Shown one piece after another: positions 35,916 through 45,148 of a stretch of 64,000 nt of DNA. The stretch's first letter is position 1. The number at the start of each line of letters is the position of its first letter. Origin of the DNA: Prevotellaceae bacterium HUN156 (GTDB lineage: Bacteria; Bacteroidota; Bacteroidia; Bacteroidales; Bacteroidaceae); the NCBI GenBank assembly GCA_900119285.1, contig FPIT01000005.1, positions 124,001 through 188,000 on the forward strand, given 5' to 3'. A program made the position numbers and the translations under genes. Under the pieces are notes generated by a model. The model ran no database searches, was not told where the DNA came from, and worked only from the letters and a program-made list of their open reading frames with translations.

Positions 35916-36773
35916 TTATTTCAAATCTTTCATACTTTTTCTATCAAACACGATAGTTTCCGTGCGCGATATAGCCATCGCCGCAAAATAGCCCAGACAT
36001 CCGCCCGTGATATTGCTGTGCGGATTAGCCCCGCTACCCTGCTGACTGGCTCGCAGCTCGCTCAGATAGTTATGTACGGTGCGATCTACGGTCATCAGCT
36101 CTACGGTGATGCGGTCACCATCATATAGTATCCATTTCCAGTTCTCCTTCTCGTCTTCGTCCATCATCTTCTCGCTCACGGTCACCATATCTACAAACAC
36201 CTTACCCGGTGGACAGCCACGATCGTCGAACGTATCCCACGCATAGGGCTCTGTTTGCGCATGTCCCTCAAAGTGCGGATGTGATGATACGCGATGCATC
36301 TGAAACCAGTAGTACGTACGCTCGTTGGGCACTGGGTCTTGTGCCCACATCTCGAAACTAATCCATCGCTCGTTCATCATGGGAAACCACATAAACTCAT
36401 ACGAGTCAATCGTTGCCTGTGCTTGCATCACTGAGGTAGCCTCATAGTGCTTGCCCTCAAAGTCCACACTCAGCTCGTAGGTCACTCCCGGCACACCCGT
36501 CATGGACGAGTAGTAGCAGTCTTTCTCTGCATCATACAGCAACGGTGTTGTGATGCCCTCTCCCGTGATGGTGACGATGGCTCCCTGCAAGCAGTGGGCG
36601 CGCTCTGCGTTGTCCACCGAGCGACTTCTGCTTACCACCACCGTGCTGCCCTCGTTGGTCACTCTTCCTTCTATCACCACGATGGGGTCCACCTCGTGGA
36701 AGTCGAAGTCTATCTCTTTCGTACACGCTGTGAATAGTGCCACAGCCAAAAGCATATATAGTATATTTCTCAT
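35916..36773 (-). CDS. DUF4249 lipoprotein
   Basis: 285 residues. Lipobox FTAC near residue 17, then the DUF4249 pattern: VVIEGRVTNEGSTVVVSRS, GAIVTITGEG and GVTYELSVDFEGKHYEATS (beta-sandwich), with a C-terminal CLGYFAAMAISRTETIVF. DUF4249 proteins regularly accompany a TonB-dependent receptor and are thought to be its surface or periplasmic partner. Here it starts six bases after the receptor stop. Role in uptake is inferred from that pairing. Confidence 0.85.
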   Translation of the reverse strand: MRNILYMLLAVALFTACTKEIDFDFHEVDPIVVIEGRVTNEGSTVVVSRSRSVDNAERAHCLQGAIVTITGEGITTPLLYDAEKDCYYSSMTGVPGVTYELSVDFEGKHYEATSVMQAQATIDSYEFMWFPMMNERWISFEMWAQDPVPNERTYYWFQMHRVSSHPHFEGHAQTEPYAWDTFDDRGCPPGKVFVDMVTVSEKMMDEDEKENWKWILYDGDRITVELMTVDRTVHNYLSELRASQQGSGANPHSNITGGCLGYFAAMAISRTETIVFDRKSMKDLK

Positions 36774-36779
36774 TTTCTA

Positions 36780-38867
36780 TCAATATTTAATGGTGAATGA
36801 TACCGAGGGCACTACGCCAAACAGGGAGGTCTGCTGCACCTTAGTACCTGTGGGCTTGTCGTCGTCGTTCAGGAATTGTATCACGAAGGGGTTGTAGTGG
36901 CCATAGGCATTATATACGCCCACCGACCATATATGTGTGGCCTTGCCATGCTTCTTGGTATAGGTAGCACTCACGTCCAGTCTGTGGCATGCTGGTGCAC
37001 GATAGCCGTTGCGCTCATGATAGTAGTAGAAGGTGGTGCCATCCATGTCATACTTTGCCGAGGGTGCTGTCAGTGCCTGTCCTGAGTTATAGTGCCAGGT
37101 GGCAGCCAGTTCCCAAGCCTTCGACAACTTATACATCGCCACGATAGACAGGTCGTGCCTACGGTCGTTGGATGCGGTGTACCACTGTCCGCCATTGATG
37201 CCCTCAATCTTATTGTCCGACCACGCCAGCGTATAGGATATCCATCCCGTCAGCGCTCCCTTGTTCTTGTGGGCACATAGTTCCATACCATAGGCGCGCC
37301 CCTTACCGCCCAGTATCAGTCGTTCTATCTCTATCTCCGAGTAGAACAGCTTTCCGTCGCGATAGTCATATACGTTATTGATGCGCTTATAGTAGGTCTC
37401 TGCTGAGAAGTCATAGTCGCCATTAGGCGTGATGCCCGTCCATCCCAGTGCTATCTGGTCGGCCTGTTCGGGCTTCACGATGTTGCTGGTCATGGTATAT
37501 CGGTCAAAAGGCATCGACATCGAGCCATTGCTGATGGCGTGGATATCCTGCGAGGTGCGACTATATCCCAGCTTCAGACTATGCAGGGGGCTCAGCTTCA
37601 GCTTGGCACTGATGCGAGGCTCCACGTTGGCATACGTCTTCACGATGTGTCCGCTCTTGCTGTCTATCGTCTCTGTGATGTCGCCCGCCTTACTTATCTG
37701 ATAGTAGGGAGCGCCACCCAATACTGAGAAGAGGTGCAGCCTCACACCTGCCGACAGCTCCAGATGGCTGCCTATGCGCCAGTCGTCGCTTATCCAGAGG
37801 CCACCCATCAGTGCATTTCTGCGCTCACGCTCGTGCAGTGTCACGATGTCCCACTCTGCCGACTGCAACTGTAGAAAGGTACCCTCCAGTCCGTAGTTCA
37901 CGCTGTGCTTACTGTCTGGTCGCCATGTCTGCTGATGGCGCAGCGTGGCATGGCGTATATAGCCCTTCATCTTGTAGTAGCTGCTCAGCATATCCATGCC
38001 CATGTCGCTCGAATAGTTGCTATACGCCAGCTTCGTGTTGGCATAGCGTTGGTCATTGAAGGTGTGCAGCCAGTTGGCAGTAGCAGCCGTATTGCCCCAT
38101 TCCATCATCATCAGATCCTCTACGGCCATATTGTCGCGACCGTGGAAGAACGACAGTGCCAGCACGTCTTTGGGCGACAAGCGGAAGTTCAGGCGCACGT
38201 TTGTATCATAGAAGTGTAATGTGTTGTTCTTATATTCATCGCTCAGTCCCAGAAACAGGTCCAGATACGAGCGTCTGCCTGCCACCAGAAACGACGATTT
38301 GTCTTGTTGTATAGGTCCTTCAGCCATCACCTTTGCCGATAGCAGTCCCACCGATGCCCCAAAATGATAGTTGTTCATATCGCCCGAACGCGTACTGATA
38401 TCAAATACCGACGACGAGCCACCACCCAACTGGGCAGGCACCAAACCCTTATATAGCGAGCCACTCATCAGCGCATCATCATTAAAGGTAGAGAAGAGTC
38501 CCATCAGGTGTCCCGCGTTATAGATGGTGGCCCCGTCCAGCAGTATCAGGTTTTGGGCAGCCGTACCGCCACGCACCTGATAGCCGCCAGAGCCTTCACT
38601 CTCACTCTTAATGCCGGGTAATAGTTGTATACTTTTAATAATATCCTTCTCACCAAATAGCGAGGGCACCTTGGCTAGCGTGGCTATCTCCACCTTCTCT
38701 ACACCAATCTGCACCTCGTCAACTCTTTTCTGTGCCGAGCGCGAATTGACAGTCACCTCGCGCAGCGTCTCTTCGTACGCCACGTCCGCGCTCTGCGCCC
38801 TACCCGCTATGGGTAGGGCCATCAATCCAACCATCGCGGCTGTTTTCCAAAATACAATCTTTTCCAT
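36780..38867 (-). CDS. TonB-dependent receptor
   Basis: About 695 residues from MEKIVFW (38867); two earlier ATGs (38873, 38879) are also in frame. Signal peptide to GRAQ, then the plug (VTVNSRSAQKRVDE, LLPGIKSESEGSGGYQVRGG, NLILLDGATIYNAGHLMG) and a 22-strand-size barrel with a C-terminal aromatic strand (VVPSVSFTIKY). It lacks the CarboxypepD-like N-terminal domain usual in its relatives. Cargo unknown. Co-operonic with the DUF4249 lipoprotein; controlled by the repeat-bearing promoter at 38.92 kb. Confidence 0.9.
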   Translation of the reverse strand: MEKIVFWKTAAMVGLMALPIAGRAQSADVAYEETLREVTVNSRSAQKRVDEVQIGVEKVEIATLAKVPSLFGEKDIIKSIQLLPGIKSESEGSGGYQVRGGTAAQNLILLDGATIYNAGHLMGLFSTFNDDALMSGSLYKGLVPAQLGGGSSSVFDISTRSGDMNNYHFGASVGLLSAKVMAEGPIQQDKSSFLVAGRRSYLDLFLGLSDEYKNNTLHFYDTNVRLNFRLSPKDVLALSFFHGRDNMAVEDLMMMEWGNTAATANWLHTFNDQRYANTKLAYSNYSSDMGMDMLSSYYKMKGYIRHATLRHQQTWRPDSKHSVNYGLEGTFLQLQSAEWDIVTLHERERRNALMGGLWISDDWRIGSHLELSAGVRLHLFSVLGGAPYYQISKAGDITETIDSKSGHIVKTYANVEPRISAKLKLSPLHSLKLGYSRTSQDIHAISNGSMSMPFDRYTMTSNIVKPEQADQIALGWTGITPNGDYDFSAETYYKRINNVYDYRDGKLFYSEIEIERLILGGKGRAYGMELCAHKNKGALTGWISYTLAWSDNKIEGINGGQWYTASNDRRHDLSIVAMYKLSKAWELAATWHYNSGQALTAPSAKYDMDGTTFYYYHERNGYRAPACHRLDVSATYTKKHGKATHIWSVGVYNAYGHYNPFVIQFLNDDDKPTGTKVQQTSLFGVVPSVSFTIKY

Positions 38868-38918
38868 TAACATTAACAAATTTATTTCACTCTTATTCTT
38901 TCGTTATGTTTGACGCTG

Positions 38919-38980
38919 CAAAAGTACAAAAAGTTGCAGAACGCCCCAAATTTCTGGGATATTCTGCAACTTTCTGTGAT
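38919..38980 (-). promoter_or_regulatory. Promoter 2 with 20-bp-period direct repeat (TonB receptor operon)
   Basis: Minus-strand TTTG (38950-38947), exactly 20 bp, TACTTTTG (38926-38919). Upstream direct repeat: TCTGGGAT (38953-38960) and TCTGTGAT (38973-38980), period 20. The first transcribed bases (TTTTGCAGCGTCAAACA) also resemble those of promoter 3. Confidence 0.75.
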
Positions 38981-39014
38981 GAATGACAATATTTTAATAC
39001 CTAATGGTCAATGT

Positions 39015-39164
39015 TCAGTAATCGCCTTCGCCATCGTTAAAACCTTCGTCTTTCCAATTGAAGTTGTCTGTGTTACTGAGTGACTGGACACCACTGGCAC
39101 AGAGCATGCCGTGCTGCAGTATCTTCATGACCTCCATCTGGGGGATAATATATTCTTTTTTCAT
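39015..39164 (-). CDS. 49-residue peptide downstream of the giant secreted protein
   Basis: ATG at 39164, stop at 39015. The opening MKKEYIIPQMEVMKILQHGM is a pattern I associate with numerous tiny Prevotella proteins (K-Y-x-x-P-x-x-E-x-x-x-x-x-x-x-x-M-L). The rest is acidic and Gly/Asn-rich (ends DGEGDY). It lies 13 bases past the 1210-residue gene, probably co-transcribed. Function unknown. The conserved-looking N-terminus argues for a real gene. Confidence 0.65.
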   Translation of the reverse strand: MKKEYIIPQMEVMKILQHGMLCASGVQSLSNTDNFNWKDEGFNDGEGDY

Positions 39165-39177
39165 TGTTCCTGTACTT

Positions 39178-42100
39178 TTACTTATTTACGTTTTTTTTAC
39201 CGTTCACGATTACAAGTCCCTTATGGTTGGCATTTACGCGCTGACCCAGGATATTGTATACAGTACCCTTGTAGTCAGAGAGAACAGTGGTGATATTGTT
39301 AATCATTGTAGTCTCGCCTTCTCCCCAGTCGATATTGATGCTGCGTACACCATCGGTGGTGGGCTGTACCCAGAAGTGGGCGCGGAACGCCTTCAATGCG
39401 CGTGGGTTCTTTGAATAGCCAATCTTGCTGCCTGCACCTACGAATAAAATCTCATCGCGGTTGTTGGCATCGATAGTAAATGGCGAATACTGACCTACAA
39501 AAATCACGTTCTGGTCATCACTCTTCACCTCTGTTGGTGTTGTACTGCTAATGGTTACGTCCGTGAATACAATATTGCTGATAGATGTGGGTATCTTTGT
39601 TGGTACAACCTTACCACCCTTCAGTTGCCAACCGCTGCCGAGAGCGGTAAGCAATTCGGCATTGCTCATACCACTGGTACTAGAGCCTTGCTCATCGCCA
39701 AGAGTCTCGGTATAGTAACTGTTAGTAGGTGTCACACCGTTGCGTGAGAAGGTGGCACTACCGCTTGTGCTGACCATGGATCTGCCTTCAGGCAGTGTGG
39801 GCGCATAGAGACAGTTGCTGATGTTCAGAGTATTATTACGCCAACCTACAAAGCCACCACAGCTGTTGGTGTTGCTGCCCGTGATACTGCCATCGAAGAG
39901 ACAGTTGCTGATGGTGGTGGTTCCACTACCGTTTGATACGCCTACGAAACCACCATGTGTACCATCACCACTGAGTTCACTAGCAATATTCACACTGCTC
40001 CAGCAGTTGCTGATAGTGGTTATACCCGTTGCCTGACCAACAAGTCCTGTGCGGTATTTGTCGTCCTTCGTGTTGGAACCGGCAATGACATTACCATCGG
40101 TATGCAGACTAAAGATAGAAGCGCCATCAACATAGCGGAAGGGAGCACAGAACTCACTGTTAGCCGAAAGGTTGTCAAGTGTTAGCGTGTGGCCGTTGCC
40201 ATCGAAGATTCCAGAGAAATTATTAGTGCTTGTACCCACCATCGTTGATACTGTGATATCGGCATTCAGACGCACCACCTTTCCTGCAAACGTATTACCA
40301 CCCTCAACGGCAGTTGCGAAATCATTCCAGTCGCTGGCGGAATTGATTATCAGGTCAGCATCCCACTTAATAATATAAGGTATACCTGCAGTCATCGTTG
40401 TTGGCTCGTCCTCAAAATTTAACGTCAGTGTTCCTGAAGTCAGATTGGTGGTAGAGGTATTGAGTTTCTTCACTGTAGCACCTACCAGCGGACTATTGGC
40501 AATGGTCACGTCGAAGGGCAGACAAATAGTGTTCCAGTTGCCATCCTTCGTCAGCGTACGGTCAGCAAGGGTTACGTCAGCCCAATAGCCGTTGATGGCA
40601 GCCATGTCGTTCTCAGCATTGTCGTTAAGACTCACGGTTGCAGGTATCATGTAGTAAAGACCATCGTAGTACAGACCGTATTCATAGGCCTTTATCAGTC
40701 CGTAGTTCGTAGTCGCACTACCGATATTGACATGCGGCATTGTGGTGGTAAATGCTTTCACGGCACCATTGTTGGTGGTGACGTCCGCATGGTTGCAACC
40801 AATATTATCAGTCTTACTTCCCACGGTGCTTGAGTAGTAGTAATTGTTGCTCAATGTGCAATCGGTCGAGCCGACAATGGCTCCACATTTTTCTAAATTG
40901 GGAATGGCAGCACCCTGCACAAGGCAGTCGCTTATTGTACTATTTCTCGCGATGGTTCCTGCGATACCGCCACATCTATCTCCGCTGGCAGTACCTGAAT
41001 AGGTAATTTTTGCAGCACTGGTACAGCCCGATATAGAGCTATTATAATCGGCATTGCCTGCGATACCACCATGAGAATCGGTCAGATATCTTATAGCATG
41101 GATTACGACATTATCGCGAACATGACAGTTGGTAACATGACTATTATACAAACTCGCAACAATACCACCAATACCATCACTACCAGTGATACGTGTATCT
41201 GCAAGGATGACATTCTTGATAGAACTACTGTGTGCTTTTCCGATGAGCCCCACATAACCGTCACTAAAATAGACATCACCGCTTCTGTAGATGCGGATAC
41301 CACTGATGGTATGTCCATCACCATCGAAGTTGGCGGAAAAATTACTGACATTTATTTGACTCAGGTAGCCACCAATGGGAGTATAGTTGTTCTCTGTACT
41401 GGTAGCATCGTCCCAGTCAGTGGTATGTTCATAGGTGATGTCTGCGCCCAGTTTGAAGTTCTTGCCTCCATACGAATTTCCACTATTGACACGTGTTGCC
41501 AAGAGATTGAGTTGGTCACAATTATAGATCATGTAAGGAGTGCTGCTACTGCCGTCACTTTCGGTCTCCCAGTCAATGACGGCAAAGATTGGCTTCACAG
41601 TAGCGTCAGCGGCAGGCATACTGAATGTATACTGGTCGCCGCTTTGTGTAACGGTCACCTCATTGGCCGATGCATCCTTCACATTGAATCCGCTTAGTGC
41701 ACTATAACCTGCAGGCACACTACTGGTGTATGCAAGTGTAACTGTAGAACCTACGACATAGCAGGTCTTGCCACCAATAACGGTTGTCTCGCTACCACTT
41801 GCTGAAACATTGTTGCCAAGTATCAGAGTATGAACGCTTTTGGCGCCATCCGCATCACTACCGCAGCAGCCCACACCAGCCGTATAGGTCGTTCCGTTAA
41901 CTGTCAGGGTGCAGTCTTTGTAATAGTTGCCAGATAGGGTACCATTATTATAACCTGAAATGACGCCATAGTTCGTTGAAGAGTTAGGAAGCGTAATGGT
42001 GACACCAATGGCCACATTATTTCTTAAGGTACTATGAGCTTGGTTTCGACCAACAATACCTCCGAAAGAATCTGGAGTATTGTTGCTCTTATCTTCGGTG

Positions 42101-42810
42101 GTCAGGGTTACAGAACTAGTACACTCTTCGATGATGCCATATTCGAGATAGCCTGCAATGCCACCATGAAAACTACTTGAAGAAAGCTCTCTGTAACCAT
42201 GAATGGCAACATTATTATATACTATACAATTCGTAATGACTGCTTTTTCCAGAGAACCAGGACCATCGGCAATGCAACCTACAATGCCACCAGCATAATG
42301 TTGACAGGTAATGCGCATATTGCGAATATGGACGTTGCGGATAATTGCGCACTCACCAATGATACCGAAAACGCCCTGATATGAGTAAGGGTCTTCATCG
42401 GTACCTGCATTATTGGCGCGTCTTTTGTAGATTCGGATGCCAAATATAGTGTTTCCCTGTCCATCGAAGGTACCACAGAATTTCCGGCGGGCGTTATTGT
42501 GATAGCCACCGATGGCAGTGTAGTTGTTCTCTGTACTCTCTACATTCCATTCGTTGGAGTAGTCGTAAGCAATCGGGGCGGTCATCTTGAACGTTAAGCC
42601 TGTACAGTCGTGTGCAGTGGTCTCTGTGACACTGGTGCTGTAAGTTCCCTCACCGTTCACATAGACTGCAAGGTCGTTTAGGTTATCTACACTTTTGATT
42701 TCATAAGCCCCCAACGTACTGTTGTAGCTAATGCTACCGATGGAAGCAGGATTCTGCGCCCACATCGTTGCCGAGGTGAGCAAAGCTAAAAGAAATAGAA
42801 TTTTTCTCAT
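39178..42810 (-). CDS. Giant secreted beta-helix/GLUG-type repeat protein with T9SS-like tail
   Basis: 1210 residues from MRKILFLLALLTSATMWAQ. Contains repeated blocks of the form GGIAGxxxxxxSxIxxCxSxxxI, FDGQGNTIFGIRIY / FDGDGHTISGIRIY / FDGNGHTLTL, and CGGFVGWRNN, typical of GLUG-repeat or right-handed beta-helix adhesins. At least three long tandem modules occur (about 40-330, 410-690 and 830-1010). The C-terminus (KGTVYNILGQRVNANHKG, then VNGKK) is a type IX sorting-like tail, so surface display or secretion is expected. Likely adhesion or surface-layer role; ligand unknown. Confidence 0.8.
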   Translation of the reverse strand: MRKILFLLALLTSATMWAQNPASIGSISYNSTLGAYEIKSVDNLNDLAVYVNGEGTYSTSVTETTAHDCTGLTFKMTAPIAYDYSNEWNVESTENNYTAIGGYHNNARRKFCGTFDGQGNTIFGIRIYKRRANNAGTDEDPYSYQGVFGIIGECAIIRNVHIRNMRITCQHYAGGIVGCIADGPGSLEKAVITNCIVYNNVAIHGYRELSSSSFHGGIAGYLEYGIIEECTSSVTLTTEDKSNNTPDSFGGIVGRNQAHSTLRNNVAIGVTITLPNSSTNYGVISGYNNGTLSGNYYKDCTLTVNGTTYTAGVGCCGSDADGAKSVHTLILGNNVSASGSETTVIGGKTCYVVGSTVTLAYTSSVPAGYSALSGFNVKDASANEVTVTQSGDQYTFSMPAADATVKPIFAVIDWETESDGSSSTPYMIYNCDQLNLLATRVNSGNSYGGKNFKLGADITYEHTTDWDDATSTENNYTPIGGYLSQINVSNFSANFDGDGHTISGIRIYRSGDVYFSDGYVGLIGKAHSSSIKNVILADTRITGSDGIGGIVASLYNSHVTNCHVRDNVVIHAIRYLTDSHGGIAGNADYNSSISGCTSAAKITYSGTASGDRCGGIAGTIARNSTISDCLVQGAAIPNLEKCGAIVGSTDCTLSNNYYYSSTVGSKTDNIGCNHADVTTNNGAVKAFTTTMPHVNIGSATTNYGLIKAYEYGLYYDGLYYMIPATVSLNDNAENDMAAINGYWADVTLADRTLTKDGNWNTICLPFDVTIANSPLVGATVKKLNTSTTNLTSGTLTLNFEDEPTTMTAGIPYIIKWDADLIINSASDWNDFATAVEGGNTFAGKVVRLNADITVSTMVGTSTNNFSGIFDGNGHTLTLDNLSANSEFCAPFRYVDGASIFSLHTDGNVIAGSNTKDDKYRTGLVGQATGITTISNCWSSVNIASELSGDGTHGGFVGVSNGSGTTTISNCLFDGSITGSNTNSCGGFVGWRNNTLNISNCLYAPTLPEGRSMVSTSGSATFSRNGVTPTNSYYTETLGDEQGSSTSGMSNAELLTALGSGWQLKGGKVVPTKIPTSISNIVFTDVTISSTTPTEVKSDDQNVIFVGQYSPFTIDANNRDEILFVGAGSKIGYSKNPRALKAFRAHFWVQPTTDGVRSINIDWGEGETTMINNITTVLSDYKGTVYNILGQRVNANHKGLVIVNGKKNVNK

Positions 42811-42914
42811 ACTTATCATAAGTTTAATTATCTAATGGTCAAATTGTTATGATGTCGTTGAACATGGTTACTGTTTACGCGCGACTTCTAAAACGAATGC
42901 AAAAGTACGAAAAA

Positions 42915-42947
42915 AGGAGCAAACCACCAACGATTTGCTCCTATTTT
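42915..42947 (-). terminator. Bidirectional terminator after the nitroreductase gene
   Basis: AGGAGCAAA (42915-42923) pairs with TTTGCTCCT (42934-42942). Minus-strand Ts (TTTTTT) follow one side and plus-strand TTTTT the other. It ends the nitroreductase transcript. Confidence 0.75.
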
Positions 42948-42968
42948 TCACAACAAAATTGTTCGATA

Positions 42969-43004
42969 TTCAATGGTCAATCTTCAATGTTCAATGGTCA
43001 ATGT
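42969..43004 (-). repeat. Heptanucleotide array (CATTGAA/CATTGAC)
   Basis: On the minus strand five consecutive 7-bp units of CATTGAC/CATTGAA/GATTGAC type run from the nitroreductase stop codon outward. The same unit occurs four times at 54541-54568 and in part near 39005. Confidence 0.6.
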
Positions 43005-43597
43005 TCCCCGTATTCATTGTACGATACGTTTTCGGGCTTCCACTTATCTTTTGGTGTTGGGCTCTCAGCGGGATGACCTATTACGATGACGCAGAGCGGC
43101 ACGATGTGTTCAGGCAGTTTCACAGCCTTTGACACAGCCTCCACGCGCTCGTCTATCGGATACACGCCCGTCCATACGGCACCCAGTCCGAGTGCATTCG
43201 CAGCCAAGAGGATATTCTCTGTAGCTGCTGAGCAGTCCTGTATCCAGTAACCCTGCGCCTTGCCAGGCATTGCCTTTTCCAGATTACCGCATACCACGAT
43301 AGCCAGTGCACACTGCTCCAGCATACGTCCACGATTGCCAGCCAACTCCTTCAGCTTTGCCTTGTCCGTCACCACCACGAAGTGCCATGGCTGTTTGTTC
43401 ACTGCAGTCGGTGCCGCCATGCCTGCCTTCAGCAGTGTCTCTATCTCCGCTTTTGTCACGGGCTGATCAGTGTATTTACGAATACTTGTACGTGTCATGA
43501 TGTTCTTAATGGCATCATTCTGGTAGTTCTCACCCTGAGCCAAAGCGCCCAGCACACCCATTGTCATCAACAGGCAGATAGTCAGCAGTCTTTTCAT
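42998..43597 (-). CDS. Exported nitroreductase-family flavoprotein
   Basis: 199 residues. FMN-dependent NAD(P)H oxidoreductase fold with TRTSIRKYTDQPVTKAEIE and AAPTAVNKQPWHFVVV at the flavin site and GLGAVWTGVYP near the C-terminus. Unusually it begins with a signal peptide (MKRLLTICLLMTMGVLGALAQG), so the protein should act in the periplasm, where flavin loading and NAD(P)H supply are unclear. Own promoter at 43.64 kb. Confidence 0.9.
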   Translation of the reverse strand: MKRLLTICLLMTMGVLGALAQGENYQNDAIKNIMTRTSIRKYTDQPVTKAEIETLLKAGMAAPTAVNKQPWHFVVVTDKAKLKELAGNRGRMLEQCALAIVVCGNLEKAMPGKAQGYWIQDCSAATENILLAANALGLGAVWTGVYPIDERVEAVSKAVKLPEHIVPLCVIVIGHPAESPTPKDKWKPENVSYNEYGEH

Positions 43598-43636
43598 TCT
43601 CTTTCCGTTTTTATGTTTCTATTCAGTTAGCGAGGG

Positions 43637-43668
43637 CAAAGATACGAAATAAGTGAGTAAAAAGTCAA
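43637..43668 (-). promoter_or_regulatory. Nitroreductase promoter
   Basis: Minus-strand TTGA (43668-43665), 20 bp, TATCTTTG (43644-43637), about 40 bases before the ATG. Confidence 0.6.
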
Positions 43669-43789
43669 GAGAATCTTGAACTTTTTCGAACGAGAGTATC
43701 TTCGACAAAGTCAAGGACACTCACTTTTCTCTGTTTTCTCCAAGTTTTTCTTCGATGAATCAAAGAAACAATGATTCCACCGGTGATTC

Positions 43790-44215
43790 TTAATCTTTAT
43801 ATAGAGAAGACTCAGGGCAAATCAAGGAAGAGCAGTCCCCAAAAGATATATCCCGACTTACAAAATTTCTAATTATTTCATATTCACTGGCGGGAAAAAG
43901 AAAATGAACATCATGATTTTCATATTCCTCCCAAAATTTACAAACTATTATAGCTATTTCAATATATGTTTTTAAATCAGGAATAGGCAATCTACTTATA
44001 TCGGAATGCTCTATTATAATTTTTTTTGTATCATTCCAATAAAAGTCACATAAGAGATCAATTAGTGCATCCCAATTATAGCCAAAATAAGGAAAATGCA
44101 GCATCTCCGCCAACTTCGATAGCAAGTCTTCCTTACCAACAACGGATGGGACTAAAATATGGAATTCGTCTTTCCGAATAGATTCTTTTCTATTTGTTTC
44201 AATAAATGATATCAT
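43790..44215 (-). CDS. Barstar-family immunity protein
   Basis: 141 residues, barstar fold. KEDLLSKLAEMLHFPYFGYN followed by WDALIDLLCDFYW is the conserved helix that plugs the active site of barnase-type RNases, and the C-terminal HFLFPASEYE strand fits. No barnase-like toxin gene adjoins it. The 55 bases between it and the REP-like palindrome upstream encode only a short stop-limited stretch. Probably an orphan immunity gene protecting against toxins of relatives. Confidence 0.82.
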   Translation of the reverse strand: MISFIETNRKESIRKDEFHILVPSVVGKEDLLSKLAEMLHFPYFGYNWDALIDLLCDFYWNDTKKIIIEHSDISRLPIPDLKTYIEIAIIVCKFWEEYENHDVHFLFPASEYEIIRNFVSRDISFGDCSSLICPESSLYKD

Positions 44216-44269
44216 CGTTTAACTTTTAATTCTTAATTACACATTTGCAGGATCTAAGGTAATAGGAAT

Positions 44270-44328
44270 CAATCATGGGGACAGTTTTTTTTGAATTGCA
44301 GGCAATCAATAACCTGCCCCCGTGATTG
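44270..44328 (+). repeat. REP-like palindrome R1
   Basis: 59 bases. CAATCATGGGGACAG at one end is nearly complementary to CTGCCCCCGTGATTG at the other; the middle holds GAATTGCAGGCAATCAA. Its near-identical twin is at 45080-45140, and a half copy is at 45683-45700. No gene in the flanking 230-base gap. Confidence 0.7.
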
Positions 44329-44449
44329 TTAATGACCTAGGGGGCAAATAATCTCCTGGTGATTCATTTATTGTTACCTTTTATACATCAACACATTGTC
44401 ATTTATGTAATTGGGGGATTTCTCTTAAAATCCATTCCCTCAAGTTAAT

Positions 44450-44992
44450 TTATTTCTTTGACTTTTTCCATTCCTTATACTCCTCTTTCGTACATAGATA
44501 GGATTCTTTAAAATATATATTTGATATCTTATTTCTTATCAGAACATTCTTTAATTCCTCAGTAATAACGTAAATTTGTGTTTCTGCAACTCCAAAAAGA
44601 GGTGCTGTAATTTCTTCCCCACAATAAAAAAATGGCTCCTTGTCAAATATTGCTTTTTCTTTATTCATGAAAGGAACTTTTTCTAAATTATATATCACAT
44701 AATACTGTTCTTCTACTCCCTCAACCTTAATAGGGTAACATTTGTTAGACATATCCATAAATTGCGACATTACATCAATAAACTTCTGAGAGAAAAAATA
44801 TTGCCCACATTCAAAAAGCCTAATAACGTCATAGTTCTTTTTCCCTGCTGCCACCCTAAATGTTACATCTTCTGGAAGTTTTTCTTTCTGGTAGGGCAAC
44901 AAATACTCACGTAACATACTATAAGAAGTATCAGATGTTATCTCTAATTGACTTCTTTTAGATGCATTGACAAAATCAAATACGGTATTCAT
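44450..44992 (-). CDS. Imm11/DUF1629-like immunity protein
   Basis: 180 residues. The C-terminal half fits the Imm11 pattern: IFDKEPFFYCGEEITAPLFGVAE, QIYVITEELKNVLIRNKISNIYFKE (target-strand plus VITEExKxxLxxxxIxxxxF). No signal peptide. These proteins neutralise polymorphic toxins delivered by contact-dependent or type VI systems. A 26-codon tail of a possible toxin gene lies immediately upstream on the same strand. Family assignment rests on pattern and context. Confidence 0.68.
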   Translation of the reverse strand: MNTVFDFVNASKRSQLEITSDTSYSMLREYLLPYQKEKLPEDVTFRVAAGKKNYDVIRLFECGQYFFSQKFIDVMSQFMDMSNKCYPIKVEGVEEQYYVIYNLEKVPFMNKEKAIFDKEPFFYCGEEITAPLFGVAETQIYVITEELKNVLIRNKISNIYFKESYLCTKEEYKEWKKSKK

Positions 44993-44998
44993 CTTACT

Positions 44999-45079
44999 TT
45001 ATTTTTTAGGTTTATCTCCTTTGTTTCCAAAATACTTCTTTTCAAGTTCATCTCTTTTTTTAAGAACTTGCTTCTTCGT
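44999..45079 (-). pseudogene. C-terminal remnant of a possible toxin gene
   Basis: Minus-strand frame reads TKKQVLKKRDELEKKYFGNK and on to a stop at 44999-45001, six bases before the Imm11-like ATG. It is open from the stop back to the REP palindrome R2 at 45080. Lys/Glu-rich termini followed at once by an immunity gene are typical of toxin-immunity pairs. The rest of the toxin is absent, apparently replaced at the palindrome. Confidence 0.5.
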
Positions 45080-45140
45080 CAATCATGGGGACAGTTTTTT
45101 TATTGAATTGCAGGCAATCAAAAACCTATCCCCGTGATTG
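45080..45140 (+). repeat. REP-like palindrome R2
   Basis: 61 bases matching R1 (44270-44328) in the same orientation, with CAATCATGGGGACAG and TATCCCCGTGATTG ends. It abuts the truncated toxin tail on one side and the stop of the secreted 161-residue gene on the other. Confidence 0.7.
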
Positions 45141-45148
45141 TTCCTTAT

